From JBDHHQ01 sp039586035 (GTDB taxonomy: Bacteria; Gemmatimonadota; Gemmatimonadetes; Longimicrobiales; Gaopeijiaceae), in contig JBDHLD010000115.1 of the NCBI GenBank assembly GCA_039586035.1, positions 1 to 9,723 on the forward strand: a stretch of DNA of 9,723 nucleotides. The letters run 5' to 3'. Below are positions 1 through 6,360 of this stretch, piece after piece (positions within the stretch are counted from its first letter, which is position 1; each line of letters starts with the position of its first letter). A program made the position numbers and the translations under genes. The notes beneath the pieces are model-generated. The model did no database searches and was not told the DNA's origin. It saw only the letters and a program-made list of their open reading frames with translations.

Positions 1-2434
1 CGGCGAAGGCGTAATGGATGACTGCGCCCCCCGGGGGATTCTCGCCCCGGCGGTCCGCATGGACCCCCAGCCCGAACCCTCCGCCACGGACCCGGTAGGC
101 GTCCCTCGGCTCGAACAGGAAGGCATCGCCGGCAGCCACGGCGTCATCGATCTGGTGGAGAGGCGTGAGATCGTCGAGGATCCAAATCGAGCGACCCTGG
201 GTGGCCACGATCAGGTCCTGCCGATGCACCTTGAGATCCGTGATCGGCGTTTCGGGCATGTTCAGGTCGAACGGCTGCCAGCGAGCGCCGTCGTCGAACG
301 AGATGAACAACCCGAACTCGGTGCCCGCGTACAGCAGCCCCTCCCGGTCCGGATCCTCCTGCACCGTGCGCGTCCAGTGGTCGGCGGGGATCCCGTTCGT
401 GCCGTCGGTCAGCAGATCCCACGAGGCGCCGTAGTCGGTCGTCTTGTAGATGTACGGTCGGAAGTCGTCCATCCGGTAGCGGTGAACCACCGCGTACGCC
501 TTGGCCGCGTCGTGGGGGGACAGGGCAATGCGGTTCACCGTCGAGTGGAGGGGCAATCCGGACGGGGTGACGTCCGTCCAATTCGCCCCCCCGTCCCGGG
601 TGATGTGAATCGCGCCGTCGTCGCTACCGGCCCAGATCACGCCGGACTCGAACGTGGACTCATGCAGGGCGTAGATGGTGCCGTAGATCTCCACCCCGGT
701 CTGGTCATAGGTGACGGGCCCGCCCGGTGGATCCTGATGAAGCTCCCGATGCTCCTCCCACCGCGTCAGGTCCGGGCTGATCGTCTCCCACGTCTGACCA
801 CCGTCAGTGGTCCGGTGCACGAACTGGGACGTGTGATAAACCACGTCGGAGTCGTGGGGCGAGAAGCGGATCTGCGAGTTCCACTGGTGCCGATACTTCA
901 GCTCCACGTTGGCGCGGCCGTGGTACTCCTGCGGGTACTCCCAGATGTCCCGTTCCTGGCCGGTGCGCAGGTCGAGCACGCTGATCTGTCCTTGGCAGGC
1001 GCCGTACGTGATGCTCGGGTCGTCCGGGTGGACCGCGATGGGGCCGGTCTCGCAGCCCGCGATCGAGAACCACTGCTCGTACGGCGTCAGCGCTCTGAGC
1101 GTGCGGCTCGGGACGCTGATGGTCGTGTTGTCCTGCTGCGGCGCATAGAGCCGGTACGGGAACTCGTCGTCCACCTCGACCGAGTAGAACTCCGCGGTGG
1201 GTTGGTTCATCTGAGTCGACCAGGTCCGGCCGTTGGTCAGGGTGACGTTCGCCCCACCGTCGTTGGACTGGATCCAGATGTCGGGGTTGCCCGGGTTGAT
1301 CCACAGGTCGTGGTTGTCGCCGTGGGGCGTGGAGATAGCCTCCATGGTGCGCCCGGCGTCGATGGACCGGTAGAAGCCCTCGTTCGAGACGAACACGGTG
1401 TTCTCGTCCGTGGGATGGGCGTCGACGTGCATGTAGTACCAGGGTCGCGCCATCATATTCCGGTCGTCGTTGACGAACTCCCACGAACGGCCCGCGTCGT
1501 CGGACCGGTAGAGCCCCCGGTCTACGGCGGCCTCGACGAGAGCCCACAGTCGATTCGGGTTCGCCGGCGATATGGCCAGGCCGATCCGGGCGAGTGGGTA
1601 GTCGGGAAGGCCGTTGCTCAGCCGCTCCCAGGTGTCTCCCCCGTCAGTGCTCTTGTAGATCCCGCCTTCGTCGCCGCCGCTGATCATGCGCCACGGCTTT
1701 CGCTCCGCGCGCCACATTGCGGCGTAGAGGATGCGCGGGTTCCACGGGTTCATGACCAGGTCGATGGCGCCGGTGCGCTCGCTCACGTAGAGCACCCGTT
1801 CCCAGGTCTGTCCTCCGTCCGTGGTCCGATACACGCCCCGCTCCTCGTTGGGCCCGAAGATGTGGCCGAGGGCGGTCACGTAGGCGACGTCGGGGTCCCT
1901 GTGGTGGACCTGGATCCGGTTGATCTGACCCGATTCAGGGAGGCCAAGGTACGTCCAGGTGTCCCCATCGTCCGTGGAGCGGTACACACCGTTGCCCGGA
2001 GACACGTTTCCCCTCACGCCACCAGAGCCCGTGCCTATCCAGATCACGTTGGGATCCGAGCGGGCCACGCTGACCGCTCCGATGGGCGCGCGGTCGAGGA
2101 ATCCGTCCGTGATGTTGTGCCAGGTCTCGCCCGCGTCCTCCGTGCGCCACACGCCACCACCCACTGTCCCCATGAGGAAGCGGTGCGGCCGAGCGCGGTA
2201 CCCGGTGACGGCAGTCGACCGGCCGCCTCGGTAGGGCCCCACCATTCGGTAACGCATGGCCTGATAGAGGGCGGGGTCCACGGTCTGGCTGGAGTCCTGG
2301 GACTCGGCCGGGACGGGCGAGACGAAGGCCGTGAGCGCCACGGCGAACAGGAGCGTCAGGGTTCCGAGGCCAAGGCCGGCCAAGCGACCGAGCCGGGCCG
2401 TCGGTGCGATGGGGATGGAGCTGGAGCAGTGCAT
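1..2434 (-). CDS. Secreted VPS10/BNR-repeat beta-propeller protein (partial, C-terminus off the window)
   Basis: An open frame runs from ATG at 2434 to the window edge, giving 811 codons with no stop. AGGA lies 5 to 8 bases before the ATG and supports this start. The N-terminus looks like a Sec signal peptide: Arg14 and Arg17, a hydrophobic stretch at about residues 18-38, then Val-Pro-Ala at 41-43 as a likely cleavage site. The mature part is a repeated beta-propeller with at least ten Asp-box (BNR) motifs of the form S/T-x-D-x-G-x-S/T/R-W, starting near residues 98, 153, 204, 262, 311, 357, 542, 612, 665 and 712. One of them (357) has Met instead of the final Trp. This matches the large bacterial 'VPS10 domain / sortilin-like, glycosyl-hydrolase BNR repeat' family of about 1000 residues or more. 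These proteins are exported, and substrates are mostly unknown. No sialidase active site is evident, so hydrolase activity should not be assumed. The gene is last in the minus-strand run. Confidence 0.9.
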   Translation of the reverse strand, partial: MHCSSSIPIAPTARLGRLAGLGLGTLTLLFAVALTAFVSPVPAESQDSSQTVDPALYQAMRYRMVGPYRGGRSTAVTGYRARPHRFLMGTVGGGVWRTEDAGETWHNITDGFLDRAPIGAVSVARSDPNVIWIGTGSGGVRGNVSPGNGVYRSTDDGDTWTYLGLPESGQINRIQVHHRDPDVAYVTALGHIFGPNEERGVYRTTDGGQTWERVLYVSERTGAIDLVMNPWNPRILYAAMWRAERKPWRMISGGDEGGIYKSTDGGDTWERLSNGLPDYPLARIGLAISPANPNRLWALVEAAVDRGLYRSDDAGRSWEFVNDDRNMMARPWYYMHVDAHPTDENTVFVSNEGFYRSIDAGRTMEAISTPHGDNHDLWINPGNPDIWIQSNDGGANVTLTNGRTWSTQMNQPTAEFYSVEVDDEFPYRLYAPQQDNTTISVPSRTLRALTPYEQWFSIAGCETGPIAVHPDDPSITYGACQGQISVLDLRTGQERDIWEYPQEYHGRANVELKYRHQWNSQIRFSPHDSDVVYHTSQFVHRTTDGGQTWETISPDLTRWEEHRELHQDPPGGPVTYDQTGVEIYGTIYALHESTFESGVIWAGSDDGAIHITRDGGANWTDVTPSGLPLHSTVNRIALSPHDAAKAYAVVHRYRMDDFRPYIYKTTDYGASWDLLTDGTNGIPADHWTRTVQEDPDREGLLYAGTEFGLFISFDDGARWQPFDLNMPETPITDLKVHRQDLIVATQGRSIWILDDLTPLHQIDDAVAAGDAFLFEPRDAYRVRGGGFGLGVHADRRGENPPGGAVIHYAFA

Positions 2435-2714
2435 GGTATTCCTGGGACGAGGCAGCGGCACGACCGTCACGGATGATGCACTCCGGACGGGCATCCATGG
2501 GGCGGATACGGGGAGCACCCGGATGCCAGACCATGATAGTCGGCACCGCGGGGTGGCGCGACGTCAGGCGAACCGGGCACCGAAAGAGCGGGCCGCGCGC
2601 GCTTCCGAGAGCCCCCTCGGTCGGGGCCAGGCTGGGGGGACTCCCGTTGAGCCGGAGCGCTCGCCCTCTCGGCTTCGTGGGTTTCTTGCCGGCGGTCGGC
2701 CAGCCTACGAGGCC
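2435..2714 (-). other. 280-base gap upstream of the propeller gene
   Basis: This gap lies between the HisC-like aminotransferase stop and the propeller start. I see no convincing small gene. It contains several GC-rich inverted repeats, for example the C-run at 2612-2616 facing the G-run at 2634-2639, and a palindrome GAGCGCTC at about 2658-2665, but no T-tract after them. It is long enough to hold a promoter for the propeller gene, and a possible -10 element is listed separately. Confidence 0.5.
2533..2538 (-). promoter_or_regulatory. Possible -10 element for the propeller gene
   Basis: The minus strand reads TATCAT, five of six matches to TATAAT, about 100 bases before the propeller ATG. 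No good -35 hexamer lies 16-19 bases further upstream, so this is a weak candidate in GC-rich DNA where AT-rich hexamers are rare. Confidence 0.25.
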
Positions 2715-3848
2715 CTACACCCACCCCTTCTTGCGGAAGTCCTTCAGGTTGTCCGCCCACTCCGCCATCTCCTCTGGCAGGCCGAAAGAGAGCCGGTTGT
2801 AGTCGAGCATGGGCGGGAAAGGCCGACCGACCCGGACACCGGCTTCGCGCATGCGGCCGATGTACTCCTCGAGGTCACCGTGGATGCGGTGCATGAGGAA
2901 GTTGGTGTGGCTCGGCAGGTACTCGAGCCCGAGCTCGTCCAGGACCTCGTGGGCCATGTCCTTGGCCTGTTCGTTCACGGCGCGGCTGTCGGCGACGTGC
3001 TGCGTGTCGTCGAGGGAGGCCTGCGCCGCGAAAACGGCGGACACGTTGGCGTTGTTCGCCGCCGCGAAGTCCCGCAGGCGGCTGATCGTGCCCGGATGGC
3101 CGATCCCGTACCCCAGGCGCATGCCAGCCATTCCGAAGATCTTGGAGAAGGTCCGCACGACCAGCACGTTGGGGCGATCATCCACCCACTTGAGGGCGGA
3201 GTGATAGCCCGGGGTGCCGTCGGCGTACTCGAAGTAGGCTTCGTCCATTAGGAAGAAGGTGGTTTCGGGCGCGTCCGCGATCCACGCGTCGATGTCCGCG
3301 CTCGAAGTGAGTGTGCCCGTGGGGTTGTTCGGGTTGCAGAAGTACACCACGGACGGGCGGTGTCGCTCCTCCGCCACTGCGCGCATGGCGTCCAGGTCGT
3401 GGGCCATGTCCTTGGTCAACGGCACCTTGACCAGCTCGTAGGGGAAGTTCCGGCGGTAGCGCGGGACGTCTTCGAATGTGGGATCCGCGATCACGAGCTT
3501 GGTGCGGGGCCCCGCCAGAGCCTCCACGGCCATCTGGAGCACTTCCGTGGATCCAGCGCCGAGCACGACCTGATCCAGGCCGACCCCGAACTTCTCGGCC
3601 AAGCGCTCCGCCAGGGGTCTGGACCACGCTCCGGGATACCGGTTGGCAAAGGTGAGCGACTCCAACACCGCCTCTCGGGCGCCCGGGCAGAGGCCCAGGG
3701 GATTCTCGTTGGAGCTGAGACGAATCGTCCCGTCAGGCATCCGTTTCCCCGGCAGGAGGGTCGCCCCCAGGCTCCGCGGCACGGTAATACCACCGATTCC
3801 GGTGAGTCCCAGCATCGCACCGGCCGTCAAGAAATCACGCCGTTCCAT
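2715..3848 (-). CDS. Tat-signal class I/II PLP aminotransferase, histidinol-phosphate aminotransferase-like
   Basis: This is a 377-aa protein. ATG at 3848 is preceded by AAGGAGG with an 8-base gap, a strong ribosome site. The fold-type I aminotransferase signatures are complete: SSNENP near residues 45-50, GAGSTE at 97-102, NPNNPTG at 172-178, Asp202 in DEAYFEY (pairs with the PLP ring nitrogen), the PLP Schiff-base Lys236 in TFSK, Arg244 in GMRLGYG, and Arg352 in RLSFG, expected to bind the substrate carboxylate. The pattern is closest to HisC-type enzymes, which transfer an amino group between glutamate and histidinol phosphate or an aromatic acid. The N-terminus starts MERRDFLTAG, a twin-arginine (RRxFL) motif followed by a Gly/Ala/Leu-rich hydrophobic stretch to about residue 29. 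This suggests export of the folded holoenzyme, which would be odd for a histidine biosynthesis enzyme, so I do not call it hisC. Its neighbour is a second Tat-signal PLP enzyme. Substrate unknown. Confidence 0.9.
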   Translation of the reverse strand: MERRDFLTAGAMLGLTGIGGITVPRSLGATLLPGKRMPDGTIRLSSNENPLGLCPGAREAVLESLTFANRYPGAWSRPLAERLAEKFGVGLDQVVLGAGSTEVLQMAVEALAGPRTKLVIADPTFEDVPRYRRNFPYELVKVPLTKDMAHDLDAMRAVAEERHRPSVVYFCNPNNPTGTLTSSADIDAWIADAPETTFFLMDEAYFEYADGTPGYHSALKWVDDRPNVLVVRTFSKIFGMAGMRLGYGIGHPGTISRLRDFAAANNANVSAVFAAQASLDDTQHVADSRAVNEQAKDMAHEVLDELGLEYLPSHTNFLMHRIHGDLEEYIGRMREAGVRVGRPFPPMLDYNRLSFGLPEEMAEWADNLKDFRKKGWV

Positions 3849-3880
3849 GAGCTGCTCCTCCTTGTGGGCTCGTCGCTACG

Positions 3881-3932
3881 TGGTCCCGATTCAACATGGT
3901 CCCGATCGTCTCGGTCCCGGTTTGATCCCGAT
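3881..3932 (-). repeat. Cluster of four 10-bp direct repeats in the aminotransferase leader
   Basis: On the plus strand TGGTCCCGAT occurs exactly at 3881-3890 and 3897-3906. Diverged copies are CGGTCCCGGT at 3912-3921 and TGATCCCGAT at 3923-3932. On the coding (minus) strand the unit is ATCGGGACCA. The starts are 16, 15 and 11 bases apart. The cluster fills over half of the 92-base gap between the two PLP genes and ends 32 bases before the downstream ATG. It could be a set of regulator sites or a small tandem repeat. Confidence 0.75.
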
Positions 3933-3940
3933 TCTCGCCG

Positions 3941-5279
3941 TCATGCCAGGCTGGCCACCGCCTCGGCCACGCGCTCGGCCTCGGACAGCGTGTTGTATAC
4001 ATGGGGGCTCAAGCGGATACCGGGAAAGCTCCCCGACATCCCGGCGGAGCCGACGTCGTGTGAGTCGTAGAGGGCCTGGAAGCCGGCCCGCGGCTCCACG
4101 CCGGGAATCTGGAAGATCAGCACACCCCCGCTCAGGCCTGGATCCGCGGGGGTGTGGAATCGCACGCCGGGGATCGAGTCGCCGATCCGTGTTCTCAGGG
4201 TCGCGACGAGCTCGCGGACTCGGGCCTCGACCGCCTCGGCCCCAATGCTCTCGTGAAAAGCCACCGCCCGACCCATCGCCGCCACTGTGGCATCGTCGCG
4301 CTGACCCAGGGTGGCGAAGCGGGCGGCGCTCTTCTCCTCGTGCGCCCGTTCCCAGCCAAGCCCCACCACGAGCGGCCACAGCTTGTCCACCGACTCGCGG
4401 CGGACGTAGAGGACGCCGGCCTCTTTGGGACCCATGAACCACTTGTGGGAGCTGGCCGCATAGAAGTCGCACCCCATGTCTCCGAGGCGCAGGTCCAGCC
4501 ACCCGAAGGTCTGCGCGCCGTCCACGTGGGTCAGGATCCCGCGGTCCCGCGCCAGGCGGCACAGCTGCGCCGCCGGCAGCGCAACGCCCGAGACATTGGA
4601 GTGGTGCGAGAACGCCAGCACCCGGGTGCGGGAGGTCAGGGCTGCTTCGAAGGGAGCCACGAGCGCCGCAGCGTCCCTGGGCTCGGCCGGTGTGGAGACC
4701 CGAATCACCTCGTAGCCATGACGCCGGGCCCCTACGTCCCAGGAGCCGCTGTTCGACGGGTGGTTCTGATCCCAGAGGACGACCTGGTCGCCGGGCCCCA
4801 GGTCCACTCCCCCCACCACGATGTTGTTCCCCTCGGTGGTGTTGCGGGTGATGACGACCTCACCGGGCTCCGCACCCACGTAGCGAGCCAGCGCCTCCTC
4901 GGCGTCGTGGCGCAGGTCCCCGAATCGGCCCCGATTCTGGAAAGAGGCGTCTGCGTCGACGAGGCGCGTCCACTCGTTGACCGCATCGATGACGGGATAG
5001 GGGGCGGGGCACAGGTTGGCGGCGTTCATCAAGGTCAGGCCCGGCCGGAGCGGGAACTGGTCCCGGACCAGGCCCCAGAAGGCCTCGTCCGCGGAGCCCC
5101 GCGCGGTAGCCCGGCCCGGTGGGAACGGAGACCGGGCGGCCCCCCCCCGCCAGGGCCGCGCCGAGCGACTCGGGAAGCGTGGCCGCCAGGGCTCCGCCCA
5201 GGAGGGTCCCCAGAAAGCGCCTCCTGGGGAGCCGCACGATCGCTTCGGGCGGATTGTGGATGCGTGGGTCGGGCGTCAT
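3941..5279 (-). CDS. Tat-signal class V PLP enzyme (isopenicillin N epimerase / cysteine desulfurase-like), frameshifted at a G9 run
   Basis: Two reading frames together make one protein. From ATG at 5279 one frame encodes a Tat signal: twin arginines in RLPRRRFLG, then a Gly/Ala/Leu stretch ending in an Ala-Leu-Ala site near residue 44. The catalytic part lies in the next frame and ends at 3941. The frames join at a run of nine G on the coding strand (5140-5148). Removing one G gives an uninterrupted 445-aa protein, and the restored join reads DEAFWGLVRDQFPLRPGLT, typical of this family. In repaired numbering: RNTTEGNN at about 145-152, FSHHSNVSG at 223-231, HVDGAQ at 251-256 with Asp253 over the PLP ring, and the Schiff-base Lys279 in SSHKW. 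Class V members include epimerases, desulfurases and the periplasmic Tat substrate PvdN of Pseudomonas; the substrate here is unknown. The ribosome site is weak (GAGG abuts the ATG). As read, internal starts near 5032 would give a 363-aa protein without signal and without a visible ribosome site. Confidence 0.85.
5140..5148 (-). repeat. Homopolymer of nine G (coding strand) at the frameshift
   Basis: Nine consecutive C on the plus strand sit just after the Tat signal codons of the class V enzyme. With eight (or eleven) bases the frame is intact; with nine the ribosome leaves the frame and terminates at 4860 after 139 codons. The run may be a sequencing or assembly error, a true mutation, or a slippage-prone switch. 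Confidence 0.85.
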
Positions 5280-5365
5280 CCTCTCGTCTCGCGCTGCAGG
5301 TGGCCGTCGATCGGCCGGTCCGACGAGCGGTTGGCCCCGAAGACCGCCGACCGTCGGGAACGTCG

Positions 5366-6244
5366 CTACGGGCCCCCGGGCGGACCCGCGTTCACCTTGA
5401 CCTCGGTCGTTTCCACGACCATGGCGCTCAGAGCCTCCTCCATCATCTCCTGCATCCCAGCACCCATCTGGCCCTTCATCATCTGCTCGACCATGGCGCG
5501 CTGCTCCGGGGGCAGCTTCTCGAGCTCAGCCTCCATCTCGGCCATGGCCTGCTCCTGCTCGGGCGTCATTCCTCCCATTCCGGCGCTCATTGCCCCGCCC
5601 AGCCCCTCGGACGAGATCTCCATGTGGAATGGGTAAAGCATGCCTTCGACCTCACGGTAGTCGCTCATCAGCACGGAGGTCGACAGGGGTTGGGGTCCGC
5701 CCGCTGAGACCATGGTTCCCGCCATATCGATGCGCCGGGGGACGAAGTCCTCCGTGTCCATCCACATCTGCATGCTCTCGGGTGTGAAATTGCTCTGGAC
5801 GCCGCCGATCCCCCCGAGCTCGATGCCTTCGAAGTCGTTCAGAGCGATGATCCAGCACTCGTTCCCGTCTACGCTTTCGCGGCCTTCCACCGTCATGCGC
5901 TCGGCGATCTCCGGCCGCATGAAGTACTGGCTGTCGAATTGTCGGGGCGGGTTCATCCGCTCGGCTTCCGCGCCCGGAACGGATTCCTGCATCGTTGCCA
6001 TGTCCGGGACAAAGACCACGCGACCGTCGACCTCGTCGCGGACGAAATGCATCGTGCTCGACATGCCCATGACCGTTTGGGTCACGGTGAAGTCGTCGAT
6101 GCCGGTCATCCGCTCCTCATAGACGTCCCAGGCCCGCTCCATGATCTCGGGTGCGCTCTGGGCGCCGAGCGCTACGGGGCCGGACGCGATGCAAGCGACC
6201 AGTGCGACGAGGACGCCCGAAAGGGCGGGGATGCGATGGGTCAT
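5366..6244 (-). CDS. Secreted LolA-like protein with Met/Glu/Gln-rich C-terminal helix
   Basis: This is a 292-aa protein from ATG at 6244. GGAG and AGGA lie within 13 bases upstream, and the signal peptide begins right at this Met, so the longer open frame to 6526 is not used. The leader is MTHR followed by a hydrophobic segment. It can be read as a Sec signal cut after Leu-Gly-Ala (residue 28), or as a lipoprotein signal, because Leu-Val-Ala-Cys at 15-18 fits a lipobox. The middle part (about 31-215) has the pattern of the LolA/outer-membrane lipoprotein-sorting fold: a short helix, then beta strands such as FTVTQTVMG, MHFVRDEVDGRVVFVP and CWIIALNDFEG. Such folds bind lipid tails or lipidated proteins. 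Residues about 225-275 form a predicted helix rich in Met, Glu and Gln. Met makes up 32 of 292 residues (about 11%), unusual for a high-GC genome. The fold call is from pattern only, and the function is not established. Confidence 0.82.
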   Translation of the reverse strand: MTHRIPALSGVLVALVACIASGPVALGAQSAPEIMERAWDVYEERMTGIDDFTVTQTVMGMSSTMHFVRDEVDGRVVFVPDMATMQESVPGAEAERMNPPRQFDSQYFMRPEIAERMTVEGRESVDGNECWIIALNDFEGIELGGIGGVQSNFTPESMQMWMDTEDFVPRRIDMAGTMVSAGGPQPLSTSVLMSDYREVEGMLYPFHMEISSEGLGGAMSAGMGGMTPEQEQAMAEMEAELEKLPPEQRAMVEQMMKGQMGAGMQEMMEEALSAMVVETTEVKVNAGPPGGP

Positions 6245-6282
6245 GCTTCCTGCTCCTGATACACGCGTGAGGGCTCGGGTCC

Positions 6283-6312
6283 AGTGTACGCCGCCCGATC
6301 CGCGGGGAGCAA
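6283..6312 (-). promoter_or_regulatory. Possible promoter for the LolA-like gene
   Basis: On the minus strand TTGCTC (6312-6307) and TACACT (6288-6283) are separated by 18 bases, resembling -35 and -10 elements with three and four of six consensus matches. A transcript would start near 6276, about 30 bases before the ATG at 6244. It lies in the 116-base gap after the acyl-CoA oxidase stop. The -35 match is poor, so this is tentative. Confidence 0.3.
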
Positions 6313-6360
6313 GCGGGCCGACCGTCGTTGGCAAGGGTTCCCGAAGAGACGGCCGTCGCG

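Noticed and set aside
14..2476. An 820-codon open frame on the plus strand opposite the propeller gene
   Set aside because: Its translation is low-complexity Val/Arg/Gly/Asp-rich with no recognisable domain, while the minus frame has a signal peptide and ten Asp-box motifs. Long antisense frames are expected in high-GC coding DNA.
2610..2640. GC-rich inverted repeat after the HisC-like gene as a terminator
   Set aside because: The stem is only five or six pairs with a 17-base loop, other pairings compete, and no T-tract follows on the minus strand.
2331..3251. A 306-codon plus-strand open frame opposite the propeller start and the HisC-like gene
   Set aside because: It spans a gap and parts of two genes with intact family motifs on the other strand, and has no ribosome site or recognisable fold.
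2715..3848. Calling the class I/II aminotransferase hisC
   Set aside because: The catalytic motifs are HisC-like, but the Tat signal and the lack of any his gene nearby make a cytoplasmic histidine-pathway role doubtful.
4154..5707. A 517-codon plus-strand open frame opposite the class V enzyme
   Set aside because: It crosses a real gene, an intergenic gap and part of the next gene, and is rich in Arg, Pro and Gly with no motif. It is a shadow.
6349..6358. Palindrome GACGGCCGTC just after the acyl-CoA oxidase stop as a terminator
   Set aside because: A perfect palindrome leaves no loop and there is no T-tract. Such short GC palindromes are common at this base composition.
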